Below, in pieces: positions 53,096 through 61,873 of a stretch of 64,000 bases of DNA (the stretch's first letter is position 1; every line of letters begins with the position of its first letter). A model generated the notes under the pieces. The model was not told the origin of the DNA and searched no databases. It saw only the letters and a list, made by a program, of their open reading frames with translations. The DNA is from Rhodanobacteraceae bacterium (lineage in GTDB: Bacteria > Pseudomonadota > Gammaproteobacteria > Xanthomonadales > Rhodanobacteraceae), in assembly GCA_016790075.1 (NCBI GenBank), contig JAEUPP010000018.1:1-64000 (forward strand), in the 5' to 3' direction. The position numbers and the translations under genes are program-made.

Positions 53096-54442
53096 TTATC
53101 GCTGGCGGAATGGACCCCACGACGGCTCACGCACGTCCCCGTCGGCCAGAACCAGACGCTGACGAACGCGTCCGTCGGCGGACACCGCGTACAGCACACC
53201 GCGCGGTCCGTCGGTCGCGGCGTACAGCAGCATGCTTCCATTCGGGGCGAAGCTCGGCGACTCGTCCACGCTGCCCGGGGAGATGCTGCGCATCACGCCC
53301 GAACCCGTGCTCCGGTCCAAAACCGCAATACGATACACATTTCCAGTGCCTTGCGCCATAGCAAACGACTTGCCGTCGTAGGAGACCGAGGGCCGGGCAT
53401 TGTATTCGCCCTGGAAGGTCAGACGCGTCGCGTCGCCACCTGCGGCGGAGACCTGGTAGAGCTGGGGTTTGCCCGAGCGGTCCGAGGTGAACACCAGGGT
53501 CTGGCCGTCCGGCATCCACTGGGCCTCGGTGTCGATGGAGAAATGGTTGGTGATCCGCTGGGTCTCGCGGCTGGCCAGGTCCATGATGAAAATGTCCGGA
53601 TTGCCGAGGTAGGACAGGGTCAGCGCGAGCTTGCTGCCGTCGGGAGAAAACGCCGGCGCGCCGTTGATGCCCTTCTTGTTGGAGAGGACCTGACGCGAAC
53701 CGGTCGCAATTTCCTGCAAGTAGATGGCAGAGTCACCCCGCTCGAACGAGACATAGGCGAGTTTCTTGCCGTCGGGCGACCAGGCCGGCGACAGCAGCGG
53801 CTCGCGCGAGCGGACCAGCACCTGCGGGTTGTAGCCGTCGGAATCGGCGACCATCAGCGCGTAGTTGATATTCGGACTGACGCCGGATGCGGTCACATAG
53901 GCGATACGGGTCCAGAACGCCCCGCGCACCCCGATGATCTTTTCGTAGATCAGATCGGCGATCTGATGGCCGACACCGCGCAGGTCGCTGCGCTGGCCAG
54001 TGATCGCCAGGCCGAGCAGGCGTTCCTGCTTGGGCACGTCGAAGAGCTCGAATTCGACCCGCATGGCGCCGCCTTCGGCATCACTCATGCGCCCGACAAC
54101 GATATAGGTCTGCTTGAGCAGGTTCCAGGTCGGAAACTTGATATCGCCGCCGCGGGATGGAAATTCGACGACATCCTTCTTGTCCAGCGTCCTGAATTTG
54201 CCGGAGCGGGCGAGGTCCATGCGCACTACATCGCCGACGTCGGTGTCGCCCGGTGCGCCGGCGGCCTCGAAGGCAAATGGCACGACGGTGATCGGCAGCG
54301 CCGAAGCGCGTCCCTCGTTGATCACAATGGTGGGTACGTCGCTGCTGAGGCCCGGACCGGGCGCCGGATTCTGCGCCTGCGCGGCAGTGCCGAGCAGGCA
54401 AAGCAACAAACTGGCGATGCGGATTACGGAATTGGCTGGCAT
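53096..54442 (-). CDS. tolB: Tol-Pal translocation protein TolB
   Basis: A 448-residue periplasmic protein. A signal peptide (IASLLLCLLGTAAQA) is followed by the alpha/beta N-terminal domain (ITVVPFAFEAAGAPGDTDVG) and a six-bladed propeller with repeats such as SPAWSPDGKKLAYVSFERGD, SPDGSKLALTLSYLGNPDIF and MPDGQTLVFTSDRSGKPQLY. It couples inner-membrane TolA to Pal. It starts 12 nt after the small TolA-domain gene and ends 76 nt before pal. Confidence 0.96.
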   Translation of the reverse strand: MPANSVIRIASLLLCLLGTAAQAQNPAPGPGLSSDVPTIVINEGRASALPITVVPFAFEAAGAPGDTDVGDVVRMDLARSGKFRTLDKKDVVEFPSRGGDIKFPTWNLLKQTYIVVGRMSDAEGGAMRVEFELFDVPKQERLLGLAITGQRSDLRGVGHQIADLIYEKIIGVRGAFWTRIAYVTASGVSPNINYALMVADSDGYNPQVLVRSREPLLSPAWSPDGKKLAYVSFERGDSAIYLQEIATGSRQVLSNKKGINGAPAFSPDGSKLALTLSYLGNPDIFIMDLASRETQRITNHFSIDTEAQWMPDGQTLVFTSDRSGKPQLYQVSAAGGDATRLTFQGEYNARPSVSYDGKSFAMAQGTGNVYRIAVLDRSTGSGVMRSISPGSVDESPSFAPNGSMLLYAATDGPRGVLYAVSADGRVRQRLVLADGDVREPSWGPFRQR

Positions 54443-54454
54443 ATCAGTCCTGCT

Positions 54455-54817
54455 CTAGTGACCGCTGTGTTTGAAAACGAGGTGTATGCGGCGCTGAAAA
54501 ACGGTTTCAAAGCCGGCATACGGTAACGGGGAGGCCTTGCGTACCGCCTGTTCCAGGGCTGCACGCGTGGCTGCATCAGCATTGCAATCGTTCCCGAAGC
54601 TAGCCTGAACGACTTCGCCACCGTCGCGCTGTTCGATATCGACAGGACAGTGCAGATCGGTGCGCGTCGGTTCCGGCTGTGCCCAGGCGCGCTGGATGGC
54701 CGCGTGCACGGCCGCGATATACGCCTCGATCGGAGCCGGTGATTCGGCCCGGGCAGCAGCAGCGGCCATCAGCATCCCGCCGGCAAGCACGGAGGCGCCG
54801 ACGAATCTAGCCGTCAT
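54455..54817 (-). CDS. free periplasmic TolA C-terminal (domain III) protein
   Basis: A 120-residue protein with a cleavable signal peptide (MTARFVGASVLAGGMLMAAA, cut near ARA-ES) and then only a TolA domain III. The match to the C-terminus of TolA next door is plain: both have the CNADAATR segment, LEQA, ASPLPY-x-G-[YF]-E-[ST]-V-F-[KQ]-R, and both cysteines that bridge in TolA. It lacks the membrane helix and the long helical domain II. Its ATG overlaps the tolA 3' end by 11 nt and its stop is 12 nt before tolB, so it is made with the Tol machine. It is a partial tandem duplication of tolA. The role is unknown; it might bind TolB, Pal or incoming toxins. Confidence 0.82.
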   Translation of the reverse strand: MTARFVGASVLAGGMLMAAAAARAESPAPIEAYIAAVHAAIQRAWAQPEPTRTDLHCPVDIEQRDGGEVVQASFGNDCNADAATRAALEQAVRKASPLPYAGFETVFQRRIHLVFKHSGH

Positions 54818-55610
54818 AGCGAAACTCGAAGCGGATCTTGCGCTTGAACACGGATTCATAGCCTTTGTACGGCAGCGGCGAGGCGCGCCCCGAAGCCTGT
54901 TCCAAGGTAGTGCGCGTGGCGGCGTCGGCATTGCAGGGACTGACTACGGTAGCCTGGATCACGTCGCCACCGATGATCTGCGTGATTTCCAGCGTGCACT
55001 TTACCCCCGGCGGAGTCGTTTCAGGGCGCAGCCAGGCGTTCGTGACGGCGCTCTGGATCGCCGCGTAGTACTCGGCTTCGAGGCTGCTGTCGGTGCCTTC
55101 CTGGCCGGTCCTGGCCTCCTCGGCGATCATCGCCGCCATATGTTCTGCCTCGGCCTTTGCCGCGAGTTCGCGCGCCTTCTTTGCCTTTTCCTCTTCGAGT
55201 TTTTTCTTTTTCTCGGCCTCGGCGGCTTGTTTCTCGGCCAGCTCGATCTGCTCCCTCTTGCGCAGCTCTTCCTGCAGCCTGGCGTTTTCATCTGCCTTTT
55301 GCTGCGTGATCTGATCCGTGATCTTTTCCTGATCCTTCTTGTCTTCCTTGGGTTTTTCCTGCACCGGCTCCTCTGGCTTGGGCGTAATTTCCTCGGGCTT
55401 GGGCGGCTGCTTCTTGGGCTGCGGCTTCACCTTCTTCGGAGCTGGCGCCTGGGCCGGGCCTACCAGGGTGGCCTCGATGATGGGGCCGGGAATGCTGACG
55501 ACCACGGTGCTATGCGTCCACCACAGGCTCACGCTGACGATCGCGAGCACCGCGAGGTGCACGGCCAGCGAGTAGAACCAAGGGCGCAGGGTATTGTCGT
55601 CGCCGGCCAT
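54807..55610 (-). CDS. tolA: Tol-Pal inner-membrane protein TolA
   Basis: A 267-residue protein with three domains: a single membrane helix (YSLAVHLAVLAIVSVSLWW, residues 14-32), a Lys/Glu/Ala/Pro-rich helical domain II (about 55-165, for example AEKKKKLEEEKAKKARELAA), and the globular domain III (about 172-267) with two cysteines. The helix carries the SHLS-like motif that contacts TolQR. It spans the periplasm and contacts TolB and Pal. Domain II is shorter than in E. coli. It starts 9 nt after tolR. Confidence 0.95.
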   Translation of the reverse strand: MAGDDNTLRPWFYSLAVHLAVLAIVSVSLWWTHSTVVVSIPGPIIEATLVGPAQAPAPKKVKPQPKKQPPKPEEITPKPEEPVQEKPKEDKKDQEKITDQITQQKADENARLQEELRKREQIELAEKQAAEAEKKKKLEEEKAKKARELAAKAEAEHMAAMIAEEARTGQEGTDSSLEAEYYAAIQSAVTNAWLRPETTPPGVKCTLEITQIIGGDVIQATVVSPCNADAATRTTLEQASGRASPLPYKGYESVFKRKIRFEFRYDG

Positions 55611-55619
55611 ATCGAACGA

Positions 55620-56060
55620 TCAGTTGGCCTTGTCCTGAGGCGGCTGCCCCATTAGCCCGACTTTTGCGACACCGGCACTCTGCAACAGCGCCATGGCGCC
55701 GTAGACCTTGCCGTACTCGGTCTTCTGGTCACCGGCCACGTAGACAGGACTTTTGGGGTGCTGATTCATGTACGCACGAATCATGGTATCGAGACGCTCC
55801 GGCGTGACCTCTTCGCGCGCGGCCTCGGGAATCGTCAGGAACAGCTTGCCGTCCACATCCACGGTCACGACCACCGGATCCTTGTCGACGTTGAGGCTCT
55901 TGGCGACCGCAGATTCGGGCAGTTCGATGTCGACGCCCAGATTGAGCAGGGGCGCGGTCACCATGAAAATGATGAGCAGCACCAGCATCACGTCGATGTA
56001 GGGCACGACGTTGATGTCGGCCTTGAGCTTCTTGCGTTTGCGGCGATGGTGAGTTTGCAT
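55620..56060 (-). CDS. tolR: Tol-Pal proton-channel protein TolR
   Basis: A 146-residue ExbD/TolR protein with one membrane helix (NVVPYIDVMLVLLIIFMVTA) containing the aspartate of the proton path in PYIDVMLVLL. The periplasmic part, with VYVAGDQKTEYGKVYGAMAL, ends the protein. With TolQ it uses the proton gradient to move TolA. The ATG at 56060 has GGAG about 8 nt upstream and keeps the usual basic start (HHRRKRKKLKADIN). Confidence 0.95.
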   Translation of the reverse strand: MQTHHRRKRKKLKADINVVPYIDVMLVLLIIFMVTAPLLNLGVDIELPESAVAKSLNVDKDPVVVTVDVDGKLFLTIPEAAREEVTPERLDTMIRAYMNQHPKSPVYVAGDQKTEYGKVYGAMALLQSAGVAKVGLMGQPPQDKAN

Positions 56061-56100
56061 GGGCGACTCCAACGGTCGGGGAGAGAACGCAGGGTCGCGC

Positions 56101-56784
56101 TCAGTCCTCGATGTGCGCCTGGCGCTGCAGGATGGATGAGAACTCCTCGGTGAACGTGTCAAAGCGCGTCGCGACACGCTCGACCTTGTTGGAATAGCGG
56201 TTGTAAGCCCAGGAAGCCGGTATCGCCGCAATCAACCCCATGGCCGTTGCCACCAGCGCTTCTGAAATGCCCGGTGCGACACTGGCGATCGTGGCCTCCT
56301 TCACGTTGGCCAGCCCCTGGAACGAAATCATGATGCCGTAGACCGTGCCGAGCAGCCCTACGTAAGGACTGATGGAGCCGACGTTGGCGAGGAACTCCAG
56401 ATTGCCTTCAAGGCGGTCGATCTCGCGGGTCTGCGCGACACGCATTGCGCGCTGCGCCCCCTCAAGCAGAGTGCGCGGATCGACGCCACGGCGCTGACGC
56501 AGCCGGGCAAACTCGCGGAAGCCGGCCTCGAAGATGCTCTCAATGCCGCTGATCTGGTCGCCACGGCCGCCGACTTCGCGAAACAGCGCGGCAAGATCAG
56601 CCCCGGACCAGAAGCGCTCCTCGAACTCATTCGCGCTGCCCAGCGCGGTCTTGAGCATGGAGTGCTTGCGGAAAATGATCATCCACGACACGAACGAGAA
56701 CGCCAGCAGCACCAGCATCACGAACTTGACGAACAGGCTCGCATGCAGCACCAGCTGCCACAGATTCAGGTCACCAGCGTTCAT
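56101..56784 (-). CDS. tolQ: Tol-Pal proton-channel protein TolQ
   Basis: A 227-residue ExbB/TolQ protein with three membrane helices (VKFVMLVLLAFSFVSWMII, then SISPYVGLLGTVYGIMISF and ISEALVATAMGLIAAIPASW). The cytosolic loop between helices 1 and 2 has RGVDPRTLLEGAQRAMRVAQ. Together with TolR it forms the motor. Its ATG overlaps the ybgC stop by 4 nt. Confidence 0.96.
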   Translation of the reverse strand: MNAGDLNLWQLVLHASLFVKFVMLVLLAFSFVSWMIIFRKHSMLKTALGSANEFEERFWSGADLAALFREVGGRGDQISGIESIFEAGFREFARLRQRRGVDPRTLLEGAQRAMRVAQTREIDRLEGNLEFLANVGSISPYVGLLGTVYGIMISFQGLANVKEATIASVAPGISEALVATAMGLIAAIPASWAYNRYSNKVERVATRFDTFTEEFSSILQRQAHIED

Positions 56785-57194
56785 GCCTTGGCAATCTCCA
56801 CAAACAGGTCGTTGGGAATGGGACGTGGACGGAAACCAGCAGCATCGACACAGGCCGCTCGCACGCGCGCCTCGGACAACAGCACACCGTCGGCCGTACG
56901 CAATATCTGTTGGTGAAACACCAGACTAGCCGGACGTCGCTCGGCCAGGGCCACGGTAACGTCCAGCAGGTCGTCGAGCCGCGCCGGCCTGGTAAAGCCG
57001 ATCGCGATGTCGCGCACGACGAAAACAAGGTTATTGTCGTTGCGCAGACGCGCCTGCTCAATACCGAGATGACGCAGATACTCGCTGCGCGCACGCTCAA
57101 GGAAACGCAGGTAGCTTGCGTGATAGACGACTCCACCCGCATCCGTGTCTTCCCAGTAGACCCGGATCGGCCAGCAGAACGGAGCTAGGTCCAT
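56781..57194 (-). CDS. ybgC: acyl-CoA thioesterase YbgC
   Basis: A 137-residue hot-dog fold thioesterase. The family motif VYWEDTDAGGVVYHASYLRF (about residues 12-31) contains the catalytic aspartate, and ERARSEYLRHLG follows. It cleaves acyl-CoA thioesters and is normally the first gene of the tol-pal operon, as here. The ATG at 57194 has AGGAAG about 6 nt upstream. Confidence 0.93.
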   Translation of the reverse strand: MDLAPFCWPIRVYWEDTDAGGVVYHASYLRFLERARSEYLRHLGIEQARLRNDNNLVFVVRDIAIGFTRPARLDDLLDVTVALAERRPASLVFHQQILRTADGVLLSEARVRAACVDAAGFRPRPIPNDLFVEIAKA

Positions 57195-57293
57195 AGTTTC
57201 TTCCTTGACAGCGACCAACTTCTGGCGCGATTTCGACACACGCAGTGACGCGGCGAGCATAGCTGCCCCGGGCTGAACGCGGCTGCACCCGGT

Positions 57294-58328
57294 TCAGCCC
57301 GGATCAAACAGATCCGGCGCCGACTCGGCACGCCGCGGTGGCTTCAGGCCGAAATGCTGGTAGGCGCGCGAAGTCACCATGCGACCACGCGCGGTGCGAA
57401 TGAGAAATCCCTGCTGGATCAGATAGGGCTCCAGTACGTCTTCAATGGTGCCGCGCTCCTCTGACAATGCCGCCGCCAACGATTCCGCACCTACCGGCCC
57501 GCCGTCGAAACTCTCCATGATGGTCTTGAGCAGACGCCGGTCCAGAGCGTCAAACCCCTCGGGATCGACCTTGAGCATGTCCATCGCCGCTCTGGCCGCA
57601 TCCAGCGTGATCGTGCCCCCGGCGCGAACCTCGGCATAGTCCCGCGCGCGGCGCAACAGGCGATTGGCGATACGCGGCGTGCCGCGCGAACGCCGCGCAA
57701 TCTCAGCCGCGCCGACCGGATCGCAGGCGATGCCCAGTATGCGCGCCGAACGGCGCACGATCGCGGTGAGTTCCTCGGGCGTATAGAACTCCAGCCGCTG
57801 CACGATGCCGAAGCGGTCCCGCAAGGGGCTGGTCAGAAGTCCGGCGCGTGTCGTCGCACCGATCAGCGTGAACGGCGGCAGGTCCAGCTTGATCGAGCGC
57901 GCCGCCGGCCCTTCACCGATCATGATGTCGATCTGGAAGTCTTCCATCGCCGGATACAGCACTTCCTCGACCACCGGCGACAGACGATGGATCTCGTCGA
58001 CGAACAGCACGTCACGTGGCTGCAGATTGGTCAGCAGCGCGGCGAGATCACCGGCACGCTCAATCACCGGCCCCGATGTCGTGCGCAGGTTCACCCCAAG
58101 TTCGTTTGCGATCACGTGCGACAGCGTGGTCTTGCCCAGCCCCGGGGGGCCGAAGATCAACACATGGTCCAGCGCCTCGCCGCGCCGTTTCGCCGCCTCG
58201 ATATAGATACCAAGCTGCTCGCGCGCCGCCTGTTGCCCCAGGTATTCGGCCAGCCGCTGCGGACGTATCGACGCCTCGAGCAGTTCGTCCTCGCGCGTGG
58301 AAGCGCTCGAGGTGACGCGATCATTCAT
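57294..58328 (-). CDS. ruvB: Holliday junction helicase motor RuvB
   Basis: A 344-residue AAA+ ATPase. Walker A is [11 protein letters not shown] (about residues 59-69), Walker [12 protein letters not shown], the sensor segment [19 protein letters not shown], and the C-terminal winged helix has [16 protein letters not shown]. It drives branch migration with RuvA. Its ATG overlaps the kup stop by 4 nt, so it is translated from the same message as kup. Confidence 0.97.
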   Translation of the reverse strand: MNDRVTSSASTREDELLEASIRPQRLAEYLGQQAAREQLGIYIEAAKRRGEALDHVLIFGPPGLGKTTLSHVIANELGVNLRTTSGPVIERAGDLAALLTNLQPRDVLFVDEIHRLSPVVEEVLYPAMEDFQIDIMIGEGPAARSIKLDLPPFTLIGATTRAGLLTSPLRDRFGIVQRLEFYTPEELTAIVRRSARILGIACDPVGAAEIARRSRGTPRIANRLLRRARDYAEVRAGGTITLDAARAAMDMLKVDPEGFDALDRRLLKTIMESFDGGPVGAESLAAALSEERGTIEDVLEPYLIQQGFLIRTARGRMVTSRAYQHFGLKPPRRAESAPDLFDPG

Positions 58329-60202
58329 ATTTCCACCTGTGTACCGAGCTCGATCAATCGGTTGCCCGGAATCTGGAAGAACGCCGTAGCGGGCAACGCG
58401 TTGCGCTGCATGAACGCAAACAGCTTGTCACGCCACTTGGGCATGCCGCGATTGTCGGTGGCGACTATGCTCTCGCGGCTCAGGAAAAAGGTCGTGTCCA
58501 TCATGTCGAAGGCCAATCCGACCTTCTCGCACTTGGCCAGCATGTCGGGCACGTCAGGGTCTTCGGCAAAACCGTAGCGCAGGGTGAGCTGATAGAAATC
58601 GTGTCCCAGCGAAACGAGCTCTATGCGCTCTTCGGGTTCAGCGGTCGGCGTCTCCAGCCATTCGACTGTCAGCATGGTGTTCTGTTCGTGCAGCACCTTG
58701 TTGTGCTTCAGGTTGTGCAGCAGCGCATGGGGCACCGCCTCGGGCTGTGCGGTCAGGAATACCGCCTGACCGGGCACACGCAGCGGCGGATGCTCGGCGA
58801 TCGACTCGATGAACGGCTTCAGGGCGAGACCGGCCTGCTTGAGCTCGCGAATCACAAGCTCGCGGCCTCGGCGCCAGGTCGTCATCACTGTGAACACGAC
58901 GACACCAAGCACGAGCGGGAACCAGCCGCCGTGCTCCACTTTCTCGAGATTTGCGCCGAGGAAAGCCAGGTCAATAACGACAAACAGGCCACCCAGTGCG
59001 GCCACATGCCAGCGCTTCCAGGCCCAGATGCGGCGCGCGACGATGATGACGAGGAACGAATCGATCGTCATCGTGCCGACTACGGCGATACCGTAGGCCG
59101 CAGCCAGATTGGTCGAGCTATGGAAACCAATGACGACGGCCACAGTAAGCACCAGCAATACCCGGTTGAGCCAGGGCAAGTAAATCTGGCCCATGGTTTC
59201 GCGTGACGTATGCACGACTTCCATGCGGGGTAGATAGCCCAGCTGTATCGCTTGACGGGTAACGGAAAAAGCGCCGGAAATGACCGCCTGCGACGCGATC
59301 ACGGCGGCCAGGGTCGCGAGAATGATCATCGGATACAGCAGTACCGGCGGCACCAGCAGATAGAAGGGATTCGCTGCAGCAGCCGGATTTTCCAGCAGCA
59401 GTGCGCCCTGACCCAGGTAGTTGAGCATCAGCGCCGGCAGTACGAAAGCAAACCACGCGCGGCGAATCGGGCGCTTGCCAAAGTGCCCCATATCCGCATA
59501 CAGCGCCTCGGCCCCCGTCACCGCAAGAATCACTGAAGCCAGCACAAAAAAACCGATACGACCGTTTTCGAGGAAAAACTCGACAGCGTAATAGGGATTC
59601 AGCGCCTGGATTACTTGCGGAGACTGCACGATCTTTGCGACGCCCAGCACCGCAAGCGCCAGGAACCAGATCACCATGATGGGCGCGAACACGCGCGCGA
59701 CCCGCGCCGTGCCACTACGCTGCAGCGCAAACAGCGCAATCAGCACCAGCACGGCGATCGGAACCACATAGCGGTTGAGTGCCGGCGCAGCCACACCCAG
59801 CCCCTCGACCGCACTGAGCACCGATATCGCCGGTGTAATGACACTGTCGCCAAAGAACAACGCGGCGCCGAAAAGACCAAGCACCATGATGATCCAGCGC
59901 GCTCGTGCGCTCGAACGCACGCCGCGATGGGCGAGCGTGGTCAGCGCCATGATGCCGCCTTCGCCCTTGTTGTCGGCCGACATGATGAAGATCGCGTACT
60001 TGACCGACACGATCACGATCAGCGACCAGAAAATCAGCGAAAGCACGCCCAGTACATTGTCATGGCTGATGGCGACACCGTGAGGACCGAATGCCTCCTT
60101 CAGCGTGTAGAGCGGGCTGGTGCCGATGTCGCCGTAGACCACGCCAATTGCGCCGAGCGCAAGAGCGTAAAGGTTCTTGTTGCCGTGATCGTGATTGCTC
60201 AT
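58325..60202 (-). CDS. kup: KUP-type potassium uptake protein
   Basis: A 625-residue transporter with about 12 membrane helices in the first 440 residues and a soluble C-terminal domain. The start [20 protein letters not shown] is the KUP signature, and [17 protein letters not shown] and [20 protein letters not shown] are highly conserved. It brings in potassium with protons. It lies 36 nt after ruvA and overlaps the ruvB start, so it sits inside the ruv gene set, where it is not functionally expected. Confidence 0.96.
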   Translation of the reverse strand: MSNHDHGNKNLYALALGAIGVVYGDIGTSPLYTLKEAFGPHGVAISHDNVLGVLSLIFWSLIVIVSVKYAIFIMSADNKGEGGIMALTTLAHRGVRSSARARWIIMVLGLFGAALFFGDSVITPAISVLSAVEGLGVAAPALNRYVVPIAVLVLIALFALQRSGTARVARVFAPIMVIWFLALAVLGVAKIVQSPQVIQALNPYYAVEFFLENGRIGFFVLASVILAVTGAEALYADMGHFGKRPIRRAWFAFVLPALMLNYLGQGALLLENPAAAANPFYLLVPPVLLYPMIILATLAAVIASQAVISGAFSVTRQAIQLGYLPRMEVVHTSRETMGQIYLPWLNRVLLVLTVAVVIGFHSSTNLAAAYGIAVVGTMTIDSFLVIIVARRIWAWKRWHVAALGGLFVVIDLAFLGANLEKVEHGGWFPLVLGVVVFTVMTTWRRGRELVIRELKQAGLALKPFIESIAEHPPLRVPGQAVFLTAQPEAVPHALLHNLKHNKVLHEQNTMLTVEWLETPTAEPEERIELVSLGHDFYQLTLRYGFAEDPDVPDMLAKCEKVGLAFDMMDTTFFLSRESIVATDNRGMPKWRDKLFAFMQRNALPATAFFQIPGNRLIELGTQVEI

Positions 60203-60238
60203 AGCGTCGCGAATCAGGAAAGAAAGGGAGGTCGTCGC

Positions 60239-60832
60239 TCAGCGCAAGGCTGCGCGCAACGCCTTGCGGATAATCGCTTCAGCGGTGTCACCCGGTGCGG
60301 CTGCATCCTTGACCAGCCGCGTGACTTCAGCCGGCTTGTAACCAAGCTGCTGCAGCGCGATGCCGGCTTCTGATGCAGGATCAAGCGCGGCGGCACCTCC
60401 AGGGCCTGGTGCCGGGGCACCGCCCCCGATCGTGTCAACGCGATCGCGCAACTCGACGATGATGCGTTCGGCAGTCTTCTTGCCGATGCCCGGAATCCGC
60501 GTCAACGCGGCGACATCACCGCCCTGCACCAGCCGCGAAAACTCATCGACTGAGGCGCCCGACAGGATCGCAAGCGCGATCTTTGCGCCGATGCCACTGA
60601 CTTTTTGCACATTGCGAAAAAGGCTCCGCTCCTGCTCGCGCAGGAAGCCGTACAGGGCGACCGAGTCCTCTTTCACCGCATAGTGCGTGCACAGGCTGAC
60701 CTCGCGGCCGACCTCGGGCAGGTCATAGAACGTCGACATCGGCGCTTCAAGTTCGTAGCCCACGCCATTGACATCGATCAGCAGCCACGGCGGCTGCTTT
60801 GACACCAACACGCCCTTCAACCGACCTATCAT
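60239..60832 (-). CDS. ruvA: Holliday junction recognition protein RuvA
   Basis: A 197-residue protein. It begins [20 protein letters not shown] (OB fold), contains two helix-hairpin-helix motifs ([13 protein letters not shown] and [18 protein letters not shown]), and ends with the RuvB-binding domain ([18 protein letters not shown]). The ATG at 60832 has GGAGG about 7 nt upstream and overlaps the ruvC stop (ATGA). Confidence 0.97.
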   Translation of the reverse strand: MIGRLKGVLVSKQPPWLLIDVNGVGYELEAPMSTFYDLPEVGREVSLCTHYAVKEDSVALYGFLREQERSLFRNVQKVSGIGAKIALAILSGASVDEFSRLVQGGDVAALTRIPGIGKKTAERIIVELRDRVDTIGGGAPAPGPGGAAALDPASEAGIALQQLGYKPAEVTRLVKDAAAPGDTAEAIIRKALRAALR

Positions 60833-61350
60833 CGCCTGCGCCTCCATGCGGTACGCGGTATGCCGATGCGCTGCGTCGTGGCGCGCGTATGCGCGTGGGT
60901 CAGCGCGACAGCTAGCGCGTCGGCCGCATCGGCCTGCAGTTTACCCGGCAATTGCAGCAGCACGCCGACCATGTGCTGGATCTGGGTCTTGTCCGCAGCG
61001 CCGCCACCGACTACGGCCTGCTTGACTTCCTTGGCCGCGTATTCGGCTACCGTCAGGTTGCGCGTTACTACCGCGCAGATCGCCGCGCCACGTGCCTGGC
61101 CGAGTTTCAGGGCCGAATCCGGGTTCTTGGCCATGAACACGCGCTCGATGGCGACCTCGTCCGGCCGGAACTCCGTAATGATTGCGCTCAGCTCGCCGAA
61201 AAGCTGCTTGAGCCGCTGGGAAAATTCCTCGTTGCCGAGCAAATTGAGTGCCACATGATGCACATGGACAGCTTTGCCGGTCGCATCCGCATCAATGATG
61301 CCGACCCCGGTACGCTGTGACCCCGGGTCGATGCCGAGTATGCGAATCAT
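60829..61350 (-). CDS. ruvC: Holliday junction resolvase RuvC
   Basis: A 173-residue nuclease. The catalytic acids are in [12 protein letters not shown] (Asp7), [12 protein letters not shown] (Glu), and [13 protein letters not shown] (two Asp near the C-terminus). It cuts Holliday junctions brought by RuvAB. It is the first gene of the ruv-kup-tol run on this strand. Confidence 0.97.
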   Translation of the reverse strand: MIRILGIDPGSQRTGVGIIDADATGKAVHVHHVALNLLGNEEFSQRLKQLFGELSAIITEFRPDEVAIERVFMAKNPDSALKLGQARGAAICAVVTRNLTVAEYAAKEVKQAVVGGGAADKTQIQHMVGVLLQLPGKLQADAADALAVALTHAHTRATTQRIGIPRTAWRRRR

Positions 61351-61873
61351 CGCTGCGCTACAAACCCGCGAACAGCGCTACGGATCAGACCGGCATTGTC
61401 AGCAACCACGCAGTGGCAGCTCATTGCTCTACCGTCGAGGGGCACAGCTTGGCAGATGTCCGCGTCACCCCTGGCGCAGTAGATGGAACCCTCGATCATC
61501 GTGTTTCACGCCACCCGCCCCGGAGCGCGCGAGTCTAGCAAGAGCTTCGCTGCAGTGCAGCGCAAATCCGTAACGCACTTGACGCCTGCGTATGGTCGCC
61601 CCCCCCCCTTACTATGGCTCGCTTCCGCTTAAATCCGCCCGCGGGATCATCGCAGAAAGCCCGCCGAGCGCCGCACCACCACCTCGTCTGCAGCGCTTCT
61701 AGCAATCGGTCCGCCTGTCGGAATCGGCAGCTATCTCGCCTGGCACTTGCACCGCCGCGGAACCGGTGAATCCGATACGAGCGCCACGGCAGTGCCGTCT
61801 GACCCGCAACGCTTGCCGTTGCGTGAAACCCCATGCCAGCATGCCGGGCTGACACTGCCCAACTGCCATTGCA
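61351..61873. other. divergent intergenic region with a ten-cytosine tract
   Basis: No gene is supported in the 0.5 kb between ruvC and the sulfotransferase gene. A run of 10 C lies at 61599-61608, about 265 nt before the sulfotransferase start. An in-frame stop lies about 21 nt before that start, so the tract is not part of its coding sequence. A 29-codon frame from 61613 is too short and featureless to call. Confidence 0.45.
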
